Shown here piece after piece: positions 30,121 through 40,350 of a DNA stretch of 64,000 nt. The notes beneath the pieces were generated by a model that worked only from the letters and a program-made list of their open reading frames with translations, did no database searches and was not told the origin of the DNA. The DNA comes from Actinomadura sp. J1-007. GTDB taxonomy: Bacteria > Actinomycetota > Actinomycetes > Streptosporangiales > Streptosporangiaceae. The position numbers were made by a program, and so were the translations under genes. Every line of letters begins with the position of its first letter. The first letter of the stretch is position 1. Where the stretch lies: the NCBI RefSeq assembly GCF_009793335.1, contig NZ_WING01000001.1, forward strand, positions 6,696,001 through 6,760,000, in the 5' to 3' direction.

Positions 30121-33100
30121 TCAGAGGTCGGCGTCCTGGGCGGACTGGCGGACCTCGGGGAGGTACGGGTCGAGTTCGCCCGGCTCGAAGCGGCACATGC
30201 CGACCGCGTACCAGAACTCCGACGTCGCGTTGCCCTCCCACTTGTAGCGGCCCTCGGGGGTGAGGGCCGCCCAGCCCTCCGCGAGGCCGAGGAGGGTGGC
30301 GCGGCGGGCGGGGGCGGCGCGGTCCGCGACGTCCCACAGGATGATCGCGCCGTCGTCGCCCGCCGTGGCGAGCAGCCTCCCGGACGGGTCGAACGCCGCG
30401 GACCAGACGCGGCGGGTGTGGCCGGTCAGGGCGTGCAGGTGGCGGCCCGTGCGGGGGTCCCAGAGCCGGACGACCAGGTCGTCGCCGGCGGTCGCGAGCA
30501 GCGTGCCGGACGGGTCGAACGCGGCGGTCCACAGGCGTCCGGAGTGCCGGGTGAGGGTGTGCAGCGTCTCGCCGGTCGCGAGGTCCCAGATCCGGGCGGT
30601 GCCGTCGTTGCTGGCACTGGCGAGCAGCTCGCCGGACGGGGAGTGCGCCACCCGGTAGACGCGGTCGGTGTGGCCGCTCAGCGTCATCTCGCGGGCGCCG
30701 GAGCGGGCGTTCCAGATGCGGACGAGGCCGTCGTCGCAGCCGGTCGCGACGCGCGTGCCGCCGGGCCCGAAGTCGATGGAGCGGACCCGGCCGCGGTGGT
30801 CGGCGAGGTTGACGATCTCGCGGCCGGTCGTCCAGTACCAGAGCCGGACGCTGTCGTCGTCGTTGGCGGTCGCGAGGACGTCGCCGGTCGGGTCGAACGC
30901 CTGCGCCCACACGTGGTCGGTCTCGACGTTCAGCTCGCGCTCGAACGTGCCGCTCGCGGGCTGCCACAGGTGCACGCCGCCGTCGTTGGTGGCGGTGGCG
31001 AGCTGCCCGCCGCGCGGGTTGAACGCGGCGGAGGTGAGGTTGTCGGCGACGCCGTGCAGCTCGCGGAGCAGGCGGCCCGAGCGCGGCTCCCAGAGCCGGA
31101 CGAGGCCGTCGTTGCCGCTGCTCGCCAGCATCGCGCCGTCGGGGCTGAACGCGACGCCGGTGACGCGCCGGCCGTGGCCGCGCAGCACGACGCGGGACGC
31201 GCCGGTCTCGGCGTCCCACAGCCGCGCGGTGCCGTCGTTGGAGGTGGTGGCGAGCTGCCCGCCGTCCGGGCGGAACGCGAACGGCCAGACCGCGCCGCGG
31301 TGCCCGGCGAGTTCGAGGCGCTGGCGGCCGGTGGCGGGGTCCCACAGCCGGACGGATCCGGCGCTGTCGGCGGTGGCGAGGCGTCCGCCGTCGGGGCTGA
31401 ACGTCGCCTGGTAGATGGCGCCGCCGTGGCCGCTGAGGACGGCGCTGGTGCGGTCGCCGTCCCACAGCCGCACCTCGCCGTCGGTGTCGCCGGTGACCAG
31501 CGGCGCGCCCGTCGGGTGGAACGCGATCGCGTAGACGCGGCCGGTGTGGCCGAGGAGCTCCTGGCGGATCTCGCCGGTGCGGATGTCCCAGAGCCGGACG
31601 ACGCCCGCCTCGTCCCCGGCGGCGAGCAGGGAGCCGTCCGGGTGGAACACGGCGCGGAACACCGCGCCCCGGTGCCCGGTCAGCTCGCGCTGGAGCGCGC
31701 CGGTGGCGAGGTCCCAGACCCGCAGGGTGCCGCCCGCGTCGCCGGTGACCATCAGCGGCGCGCCGGGGGCGAACACGGCGGTGTAGACGGGCGCGGTGTG
31801 GCCGCGCAGCTCGTGCAGCGGCTCGCCCGACGCGGCGTCCCACACGCGGACGACGCCGTCGGCGGCGCCCGCCGCGACGAGCGCGGGGCCCTCGCCCGTG
31901 CTGACGACGACGGGCCACACGCCGTCCGGGTGGACGGTGAAGGCGTGCAGGCCGCGGCCGGTCGCGAGGTCCCAGACGCGCACCGTGCCGTCCGCGGAGC
32001 CGGTGGCGAGCAGGTTGCCGTGCGCGTCGAACACGACGGCGTAGGCGCGGTCCTGGTGGCCCTGGAGCGTGCGGAGCGGCAGGCCCGACACGGCGTCGCA
32101 GACGAGCACGCCGCCGTCCTCGCTGCCGATGGCGATGACGGACCCGCCGGGGCTGTAGGCGAGCGGCTGCGGCAGGCGGCTGGTCTGGAAGTGGAAGCCG
32201 TACGGGACGCCGACGGCGGCCGGGGCGACCTGGATGTCGACGGGGCGTCCCGGCGCGATCGCGGCCTCGCGCAGCTCCGGCGCGGACGCGACGCGGTCGG
32301 GGAGCGCGGCGTCGATGAGCGCGGCGCGGGTCCAGCGGGACCCGTCGATCGCGACGTCCCGCAGGTCGGCGCGGGCGAGCCGGGCGCGGGACAGGTCGGC
32401 GTCGCGCAGGTCCGCGCCCGCGAGCCGCGCCTCGTCCAGGCGGGCGCCCGCGAGGGACGCGCCGCGCAGCACCGCGCGGGACAGGTTGGCGCCGACGAGC
32501 TGCGCGTCGGTGAGGTCGGCGCCGCTGAGGTCGACCTCCTGGAGGTCGCGGTACGACAGGTCCTCGCCGGCGAGCTTCGCGCCGCGCAGGTCGGTGCGGG
32601 CGGGCGTGCGCAGCCGGGTGGTGATCCGGATCGCGTTGGCGCGCGCGACGTCGTCGGCCCCGGGGTCGGAGAGGACGCCGGCCGCCCACTCCTGGCAGGC
32701 GCGGGTGTCGGCGAGGTCGCACAGGAAGTCGACGGTGAGCTGCGACAGCGCCCGCCGGGTGAGCGCGGCGGGGTCGGCGCCGCGCGCGAACTCGTCGGCG
32801 ATGTGCCGGGCGACGAGCCACTCCATCACCGACGCGTGGATGAACCCGAACAGGCCCTCCTCGGTGCGCACCAGCAGGCTGCCCGCGCCGACCGCGTGCG
32901 TGACCTGGTGCGGCGACAGGCGGCCGTCGGCGAGGCCGGTGAGGGCGTCGGCGACGTCGGCGAGCTCGGCGAGCCTCAGGTACGGCTCGTTGCTCTCCCA
33001 CAGCCGCAGCGCGAGCGTCCCGACGGCCTGCCACAGGTCGTCGGCGGCGAGGCCGGACGGCCCGCCCGCCTGCCGGACGCGGCCCGCCTCGTGCGCCAGC

Positions 33101-35978
33101 CAGGACGACAGGATCTCGCGGTAGAGGTCGGCGGGGCTGACGGTCGTGCGGGCCCGCGCGACGGCGCGCAGGCGGTCCTCGGGCAGGTCGGCGATGAAGC
33201 TCAGCATCCGCGGGTTGGAGGTGAGGCCGAGCAGCTCCTCGATGCCCGACAGCGTCCGCAGCCGCGCGTCGGCGGCGTCCTCGTCGCCGTACCGGTTGAC
33301 CAGGTACGAGCGGACCTGGGAGGGCGCGAACTCCTCCAGCGACAGCACGCGGCGGTGCGGCAGCACGCCGACGCGCTCGCCGAGCGCCGTCAGCACCTGC
33401 GCCTGCGACTTGAAGTGCTGGGTCCGGCTCGCCACGACGATCTTGGCCTTGTCCCGGGCCGCGCTCAGCAGCGTCTCCAGGTGGTCGGCGGCCTGGTCGT
33501 AGGTGACGCGGGTGACCAGCTCGTCGAACCCGTCGAACAGCAGCACGATCCGGCCCTGGCGCAGCATGTAGTGGAACGCCTTGAGGTCGATCAGCTCCTC
33601 GCCGTGGTTGGCGAGGTGCGCGGCGACCAGGCCGTCCACCGAGTGCGCCTTGTCGAGCGCGCGCAGCTCGATCAGGATCGGGATGATGTGCGGCAGCTCG
33701 GCGGGGATGCGGCGGGCCAGCTCGCGCAGCGCGAACGTCTTGCCGCGCCCGAAGTCGCCGAGCAGCAGCAGGAACCGGCCGTGGTCGGCGGCGAGCAGCT
33801 TCAGCATCTCGCCGACCGCGTCGTCCTGGACGTCCACGCCGCCGCGGTCGACCTCGCGGAACCGCTGCGGGACGTACAGCGACGGCGGGTAGAGGCCGCC
33901 GGACGCGAGCCGTCCCGTCTGCGCGGTCACGTAGTCGGACAGGTCGAGCAGCCCCTGGAACTCGGTCAGGCTCCGCACCCGGATGCCGCGCCGCAGCGCG
34001 TCGTCGCGGAGCGAGCGCGGCGGCGTCGGCCCGACGTAGACCAGCTCGGAGCCGTGGTCGGAGCCGTCGGCGTGCACGTGCCGGGCGAACGCGTCGACGT
34101 CGGCCTCGGTGACCTGCCCGACGTGCGCGCCGATCCGGTACTGCCGGACGAACCCGTCCTCCAGGTGGGTGAGCAGCAGGTGCGGCGGGTCGGTCCCGCC
34201 GTCGGCGCGCGGCGCGGGGACGACGCGGCGGATGTTGGCGCGTTCGAAGCGGGTCTCGCACGCCTCGGTGAGGCGGTCGAGGAGCTGCCCGGTCGGGTCG
34301 GGCACCGGGTCCACCGCGCCGCCGGGGGACGCCTCGCCCGCGGGGCCGAGCGCGGGCTGCGGCCCGGTCGCCCGCGGCTCGGCGGGGGCCTCCTCGGGGG
34401 GCGGCGGGAACGTTCCGCCGACCTTGGCCCAGGCGCGTTCGACGCGCTCGGGGCCGCGCCCGGCGGCGGCGTGGCCGGGGATCCAGCGCTCCATCCCGTC
34501 GCGGCGCAGCACGACGACCTGGTGGCGTCCGGGCCGAGCGCCGGGACGGACGGGACGCCGGACGGCAGCACCGGGACGTCGCCGTACTCGGACCCGGTGC
34601 CCTGGAAGAAGAGGTTGACGTGGCCGCCGAGGAGGTCGTCGACCGTGTCGGGGTCGCGGAGCGCGCCGGGCTCCCCGGCGACGGGCGAGTGCTCGACCGC
34701 CCCGAGCCGGAGCCAGCCCTCGTCCTCGAAGTGCCGGAGCCGCTCGGTGAACCACGCCGCCTGCGCCCGCCCGACCTGCCCGTACCGGTCCTCCTCGCGG
34801 TGCGTCTGGGGCAGCGTCGAGTTGAGCCCGGCGACCACGACCTTCAGGTCGGGGACGGGGAACAGCGTCCACGGCTGCGCGCTGTCGAAGATCAGCGCGT
34901 CCAGGCCCTGGTAGAGCTCCTTGAACAGGCCCGCGAAGTGCCGCCACTTCGGCCAGTACGGAGGCTGCGGGTCGATGTCGTCGGCCTCGCAGCTGGAGAA
35001 GTACGCCTGGGACGCCGCGCGGGTCACGTCGTGCGTGCCCGGGACGATCACGACCCGCTGCGCCTCCAGCCCGAGCAGCGCCCGCAGGCTCGTCAGGAAC
35101 GCCAGCGCCTCGGCGAACTCCTTGCGGCTGCCCGAGTGCGTCAGGTTGCCCGTCACGACGAGCAGGTCGGGCCGGGGGACGCCCGAGTCGGCGAGGCGCG
35201 TCACATCGCTCCAGACGCGGTCCTGGAGCTCGGTCGCCGTCGTCGGCTCGTCCGGCTCGGCGAGCGTCCGCCCGAACCGCGGCCCCGAGACGTGCAGGAC
35301 GCTGAGGTGCTCGCGCGGCTCCCGGCCCGCCGCGTCGCCCGGCGGGAACGCGGGCGCGGCCACCGGGGCGCGCCGTACGGGCCGTTCCCCGGTGGGCTCG
35401 GGCAGGGACGGCGCGGGCCGCGCCGGCTCCGCGCCCGCGCGGGCGCCGCCCTCCACGCGGCCGACGAGCGGCTGCGGGCCCGTCCCGCCGCCGGGCGCCG
35501 AACCCGGGAACCCGGGGCCGTCGAGCGGGCGCGCGTGCCCGGCGAGGGCCTCTCCGACGCGCCGCATCAGCAGCTCGCGGGCGTCGTCGGGGTCGGCGAC
35601 GCCGACGAGGTCCACGTACGTGATGGTGGACAGCAGGCCGTCGATCGGGCAGTCCTCGATCCGCACCGTGACGAGCTTGCGCGCCGGGTCGTCCGGGTCG
35701 GCCCGCAGCGCCGCCATCCACTCCATCCGCCCGTACCTGGACTTGAGGTAGTTGCGCGACAGCACCGCGACGACGACCTTGGCCTCCGACAGGCCCCGGT
35801 CCATGAAGTCGATGAAGTTGGTGCCGGGGACGAAGTCCCACGCCTGCATCATCGTGCGGTGCCCGGCGGCTTCGAGCTGCCACGCGATCCACGACGCCCA
35901 CCGTTCGTCGGCGGGGGAGTAGCTGATGAACAGATCGGTCGGGCGCTCCTGACGCGAGCGGTCGCCGGGGGATGTCAT
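30121..35978 (-). CDS. TIR / metallophosphoesterase-like / NACHT NTPase / pentapeptide / WD40 protein; one frame break
   Basis: About 1952 aa after restoring one base at 34524-34525 (DATRSSC becomes DAHQVVVLRRDG). Domains in order: TIR at 14-150, with DLFISYSP and Glu86 in RMEW as the likely NADase residue. Metallophosphoesterase-like region 225-490, with the usual metal ligands replaced (see findings). A spacer module 560-710 ends in YPPSLYVPQR. The NACHT NTPase has Walker A GDFGRGKT (741-748) and Walker B LLFDGFDE (813-820), with FIHASVMEW near 1046. Pentapeptide repeats run 1129-1210. About 15 WD40 repeats run from about 1255 to 1895, enough for two seven-bladed propellers. The conserved tail is CRFEPGELDPYLPE. 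The layout is that of a STAND immune receptor: WD40 sensing, NTP-driven assembly and TIR output. The gene stands alone, between convergent coaE and a divergent permease. A defence role is inferred, not shown. Confidence 0.88.
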
Positions 35979-36045
35979 GCCGCCAGTATCGCGCGCGGGA
36001 ACGGCGCGCCGTAGGGGGCGCGGCGCGTTATGGGATCATGTCGCG

Positions 36046-37290
36046 GTGGCTGACCCCGGCACCCTCCTGCGGCGCGCGGCGAGCGCGACGGCGCGCGGCG
36101 CGAGGTCGTTCGGCGTGCTGGACCGGATCCGGATCGGGCTGCTCGCCCTCGGGCTGCTGTTCGTCGCGACGGGCCTGCTGCCCGCCGCGGACGCCCGCGC
36201 GAGCCTCGACCGGATCGCGCCGCTGCTGCTGTTCCTGTTCGCCGTGATCGTGCTCGCCGAGCTGACCAAGGAGGCCGGGGTCTTCGACGCGATCGCGCAG
36301 CGCATGGCGCGGGTCGGGCGCGGCGACTACGCCGCCCTGTTCCTGCTGTGCGTGGCGTTCGCGGCGGTCAACACCGTCTTCCTCAACCTCGACACGACCG
36401 CGGTCCTGCTCACCCCCGTCATGCTCGCGCTCGCCGCCAGCGCCCGCGTCGCGCCGCTGCCGCTCGCGATGACGACGGTGTGGCTCGCCAACACCGCGAG
36501 CCTCCTGCTGCCGGTGTCGAACCTGACCAACCTCCTCGCCGCCGACCGCGTCGCCCTCCAGACCGGCGCGTTCGCCGCCCGGATGTGGGCGCCGCAGCTC
36601 GCCGTCCTCGCCGTGACCATGGCGCTGCTGTGGGCGTTCTTCTGGCGGCGCGGGATGCGCGGCGCCGACCGGTACGACCCGCCGCCGCCCGCGCCCGTCC
36701 GCGACCGCGTGCTGTTCTCGGCGACGGGCCTCGCGTGCCTGTTCTTCATCGCGGCGATCCTCGCGGGCGTCCACAACGGCCTCCAGCTCGGCGTGGTCAC
36801 CGCCGCCGCCGCGCTCATCGCCGTGGCCGCGTTCGCCGTGCGGGACCGCTCGGCGCTGCGGCCCGCGCTGATCCCGTGGCAGCTCATGGTGTTCGTGACG
36901 GCGCTGTTCCTCGTCGTCCCGACCCTCGAACGGTACGGGCTCGACGACGCGATGCGCTCGCTCGTCGGCACCGACGACGGGCTCGGCGGGGCGCTGCGGG
37001 CCGCGTTCGCCGGCGGCGGCCTCGCGAACGTCCTCAACAACCTGCCCGCCTACGTCGCGGGCGAGTCGGCCGTCCCCGCGGGCAACCGCGACCAGCTCCT
37101 CGCGCTGCTCATCGGGACGAACGTCGGGCCCGTCATCACCCCGTGGGGGTCGCTCGCCACGCTGCTGTGGTTCGAGTGGTGCCGCCGCTGGGACGTGAAG
37201 GTCCCGATCGGCAAGTTCCTGCTCACCGGGACGGCCCTCGCCGTCCTCGGCACCGCCGCCTCCGTCGGTGCCCTCCTGCTCACCGGCTGA
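36046..37290 (+). CDS. ArsB/NhaD-superfamily (SLC13-like) permease
   Basis: About 414 aa with 10-12 hydrophobic segments. ArsB-like signatures are visible: LNLDTTAVLLTPVMLAL, LPVSNLTNLLA, LNNLPAYVA and GTNVGPVITPWGSLATLLW. These suggest an arsenite or anion/proton antiporter of the ion transporter superfamily. No arsC, arsR or other arsenic gene is adjacent, so the substrate is open. The start GTG 36046 has no clear ribosome binding site and may be leaderless. It is divergent from the TIR-NACHT gene with a spacer of only 67 nt. Confidence 0.82.
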   Translation: MADPGTLLRRAASATARGARSFGVLDRIRIGLLALGLLFVATGLLPAADARASLDRIAPLLLFLFAVIVLAELTKEAGVFDAIAQRMARVGRGDYAALFLLCVAFAAVNTVFLNLDTTAVLLTPVMLALAASARVAPLPLAMTTVWLANTASLLLPVSNLTNLLAADRVALQTGAFAARMWAPQLAVLAVTMALLWAFFWRRGMRGADRYDPPPPAPVRDRVLFSATGLACLFFIAAILAGVHNGLQLGVVTAAAALIAVAAFAVRDRSALRPALIPWQLMVFVTALFLVVPTLERYGLDDAMRSLVGTDDGLGGALRAAFAGGGLANVLNNLPAYVAGESAVPAGNRDQLLALLIGTNVGPVITPWGSLATLLWFEWCRRWDVKVPIGKFLLTGTALAVLGTAASVGALLLTG

Positions 37291-37320
37291 CCGGCGGGCC
37301 GTCCGCCCACCGGGCTGCGG

Positions 37321-38238
37321 TCAGAAGGCGAGGCGCACGCCGGGGCCGTCGCCGGGGAGGTGCTCGGCCGAACGGGTCGTCTCCAGCAGGCGGTCGAGCA
37401 TCGCCGGGCGGGCCGCGACGAAGCTGAGCTCGGCGGGCGAACGGTCGATGCCGAGCTCGTACGGGCCGCCGTCCAGCCGCCGGAACTCCGCGCCCGCCTC
37501 CGCCGCGAGCAGCGCCCCGGCGGGCAGGTCCACCAGCTCGGGGCGGTAGCCGACGATCCCGTCGATGTCGCCGCGCGCGAGCATCGCCCACCCGACGAGC
37601 GGCGCCCACGGTTGCAGCAGCCGCCCGCACCGCATCTCCAGCATCGACCGCAGGGGGAACGCCACCGGGTCCGCGCGCCCGACCTGGTGGCCCTGCGTCC
37701 ACGCGAGGACGGGGTTGTCCTCCCGGCCCGGCCGCAGCCCCTCGCCGATGCGCAGCGGCGCGCCGTCCGGGCCGGTCGCGCCGCCGCCGCGCAGCGCCGA
37801 CCAGGTGCGCCCGCTGACCGGGTCGTGGACGACGCCGAGCAGCGGCGCAGAGTCCACGCACAGCGCGATCCCGACCGCGTAGACGGACATGCCGATCGCG
37901 ACGTTGTTCGTGCCGTCCAGCGGATCGACGAGCCACACCGGCGCGTCGCCCGCCGCGCCTCCGGCCGCGCCCTCGACCAGGCCCGCCTCCTCCGCGATCA
38001 CCCGGTGCCCCGGGTAGGCGCCGAGGATCCGCCGCAGGATGACGTCCTCGGCGGCGGTGTCCAGGTCGGTGACGACGTCGGCGCCCTCGCCCTTCGGACG
38101 GGCCTCGACGGGCTCGTCCACGCCCGCGCGCAGCAGGTCGCCGGCCGCCTCGGCGGCGTCCACCGCGAGCGCGCGCGCCGCGTCGAGGTCCAGGTCGAGG
38201 TCGGGGGGAAGGGCCGCTGGCGGGGTACGGGTTCTCAT
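37321..38238 (-). CDS. Inositol monophosphatase-family phosphatase
   Basis: 305 aa. The Mg-binding signatures are present: EEAG (VIAEEAGLVEG), DPLDGTNN (VWLVDPLDGTNNVA) and a C-terminal segment ELVDLPAGALLAAEAG in place of the usual WDxAAG. The family includes inositol-1-phosphatase, histidinol-phosphatase HisN and 3'-phosphoadenosine phosphatase CysQ; sequence alone does not choose. GGAGAGG 5 nt before ATG 38238 is a good ribosome site. It is the last gene of a minus-strand operon with the cupin and two-TM genes. Confidence 0.85.
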   Translation of the reverse strand: MRTRTPPAALPPDLDLDLDAARALAVDAAEAAGDLLRAGVDEPVEARPKGEGADVVTDLDTAAEDVILRRILGAYPGHRVIAEEAGLVEGAAGGAAGDAPVWLVDPLDGTNNVAIGMSVYAVGIALCVDSAPLLGVVHDPVSGRTWSALRGGGATGPDGAPLRIGEGLRPGREDNPVLAWTQGHQVGRADPVAFPLRSMLEMRCGRLLQPWAPLVGWAMLARGDIDGIVGYRPELVDLPAGALLAAEAGAEFRRLDGGPYELGIDRSPAELSFVAARPAMLDRLLETTRSAEHLPGDGPGVRLAF

Positions 38239-38283
38239 GGACCTCTCCGGTCGCGTTCGGCTGTCCGCCCGGCGGCGCCGGGC

Positions 38284-39026
38284 TCAGCGGCGCGCCGAGC
38301 GGCGGCGCCGCCCGTACGCCTCGGCGGATGACGGCGGATCGTCGGGCCTGTTCCCGCGCGCGCGGGGAACAGGGCGGGGAACTCGGCGGCGATGCGGCGG
38401 GACGCGCGCAGCGCCGCGCGGGCGGCGTCGTCGGGATCGCAGCGCGCGCGGCGCACGCGGTGCGTCGCGGCGGACAGCGGCCCGAGCGACAGGTCGCCGC
38501 CGCCCGGCGACCGGCGGCCGAGCGCGACGGTCGCCGCGTCCTCGCCGCCCTCGATCAGCGTGCTGTGGAACACCCCCGCGGGCAGCGTGTACGACTCGCC
38601 CGTGCGGTGCGCGGCCGACGGCCCCTCGGCGAACCGGACGCGGCTCGGCGTCGCCTGGAGCTCGTCCACGCCCTCGCGGCTGACGACCTCGAACACCCGG
38701 TGCGTCGCGGCGTCGTCGGGCGCGACGTCCATCCGCACGTTGCGGACCGTCCCGTACAGCACGAAGCTCAGCAGGTCCCAGCTGTGGCAGTGCACGGGGG
38801 AGGTGGTGGACGGCATCGGCCGCACCTCCGGGGTCCAGATGTGCAGGCACACGCCGAGGTCGCCGCTGCGCTCCACCGGCAGGCACAGGAACCCGAGCGG
38901 ATGCCGCACCGCCGGGTGCGCCGCCCGGCCCGCCGCCGCGTCCGCGAGGACCCGGCGCGCCCAGGACGGCAGCGTCCCCGCCGCCGTCCCCCCGGCGATC
39001 GCGTCGCGGATCTCGTCGTAGCGCAT
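38284..39026 (-). CDS. Cupin-fold protein of unknown function; possible frame break near its end
   Basis: About 247 aa. A cupin-like metal site is suggested by HCHSWDLLSFVLYG (HxH) and a later His in LPAGVFHSTLIEG. It could be a cysteine dioxygenase-like or other small-molecule enzyme; none is assigned. The ATG (39026) overlaps the stop of the upstream two-TM gene (TGATG), so the two are translationally coupled. If one base is missing in the CCC run at 38353-38355 the protein ends at 38284, leaving room for the ribosome site of the next gene. As written it continues to 38235 with an Arg-rich tail and overlaps the next start by ATGA. Confidence 0.7.
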
Positions 39027-40039
39027 CACTCGTACGGGTCCTTCGCCCGCAGGGCCTTGCGGATGATCTCGATGACGTCCCGGTCGGTGTAGCCGGACGC
39101 CAGCTCGACCCCGATCACCTCGAAGAGCTTGCGGACCTCCTCGACGGTCGGCTCGTCGTCCAGCGGCGCGAGCCGCGCCTGCTCGACCGGGACGCGGCGC
39201 GCCTGGTCCAGGCTGGTCTGGAGCTCGGCGCTGACCCAGCCGTAGTAGAACTTGCCGCTGTCGACGACGAGCGCCTCGCCGCGCGGGTCGTCGCGGGTCA
39301 CCACGACCCGGGACGCCGCGAGGTCGTAGCGCAGCGTCGTCATCGTCCGGGCCAGGCCGATGTCGATGTCGAGCATCCCGAACCGCTGCTTGTGCCAGCA
39401 CGCCGCGAGGATCGTCGCGTACGCCTCCTTGCGGGTGCGCTCCAGCGTCCACGGCTCGCCGGTGGCGTCGGGGCCGTCCGACACCGAGCGGCGGTGCCGG
39501 GCGTACGCCTCGCAGACCTCGACGTGCGTCGGGTCGATGATCTCGATGCGGAACAGCAGCGTGCGGCGCTCGCGCCGGGCCGCCGCCACGCACTCGGGCA
39601 GCGTCTTCGCCCGGATGTAGGTGCCGGTGCCGCCCTTGAAGAACCAGCGGTCGGTCTCGCGGCGCGCGTCGGCGAGCACCCGCGCGACCTCCGCGCCGCT
39701 GATCACTCGCACCACCGTGGTCTCGTCGAGCGCCCGCTTGGTGTCGGCGACGACGCCCTCGAACCGCTCGATGTGGGCGAGCTTGTCGCTCAGCCCGTCC
39801 AGCGTCGCCGACGACGCCCGCAGCGTGTCGCGGACCTCCGCCTCGACCGGCGCGCGCCGCCCCCGGTCGCGCAGCACCGACGTGGCGAGCAGGCCGATCA
39901 CGGCGAGGATCGCGCTGTTGATGATGTCGCGCTCGTCCGGCAGGTTGACGCCGATGCCGAGCACGGCCACGACGACGGCCAGGATCAGCGCGATGGCGGC
40001 GTCGGCGTTCTTCCCGAACCAGATCGCGAATCGGCTCAT
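39026..40039 (-). CDS. Two-TM membrane protein with a large cytoplasmic domain, unknown function
   Basis: 337 aa. Two hydrophobic helices (IALILAVVVAVLGIGV and INSAILAVIGLLATSV) are followed by a short predicted coiled coil (residues about 55-95) and a soluble domain of about 230 aa with WFFKGGTGTYIRAKTLPE and RIEIIDPTHVEVCEAYARHR. I do not recognise a named family; the soluble part recalls distant PLD-like membrane proteins but no HKD motif is seen. The 2-TM-plus-coil design is shared with some membrane effectors of nucleotide-signalling defence systems. It is the first gene of the coupled operon with the cupin and IMPase-like genes. Confidence 0.75.
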   Translation of the reverse strand: MSRFAIWFGKNADAAIALILAVVVAVLGIGVNLPDERDIINSAILAVIGLLATSVLRDRGRRAPVEAEVRDTLRASSATLDGLSDKLAHIERFEGVVADTKRALDETTVVRVISGAEVARVLADARRETDRWFFKGGTGTYIRAKTLPECVAAARRERRTLLFRIEIIDPTHVEVCEAYARHRRSVSDGPDATGEPWTLERTRKEAYATILAACWHKQRFGMLDIDIGLARTMTTLRYDLAASRVVVTRDDPRGEALVVDSGKFYYGWVSAELQTSLDQARRVPVEQARLAPLDDEPTVEEVRKLFEVIGVELASGYTDRDVIEIIRKALRAKDPYE

Positions 40040-40350
40040 GGTGTGCGGTTTCCCCGTCCTTGTCGGCGCCGTCATCGTAACCACCGGCCGCCCGGCCCGG
40101 CCACCGTGCGTACGCCCCCGCAGGTCGGAGCGTCGCGGCGCGCGAACCCCTGCCCCGCAAGGGCTCCGCGCGCGTCCGGCGGCCGCCGGGACGGGGGTTC
40201 GGCGGGCGCCGCGGCCGGAGTTCGGCGGCGTCCGGCGGACCTCCGGCGGGGCGTCCGGCGGGCGGCCGGGCCGCGTTGGCCCAGCACCGGGCGGTGTTTC
40301 GCGCGTCACGCCGCGGACCATGCGCGCGGGAGCGGCTATAGGCTCCTGCC
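40040..40350. other. Non-coding spacer between divergent operon and histidine kinase
   Basis: 311 nt. No gene seen. It contains three imperfect copies of GCGTCCGGCGG spaced through 40168-40265. It presumably holds promoters for both divergent units. Confidence 0.5.
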
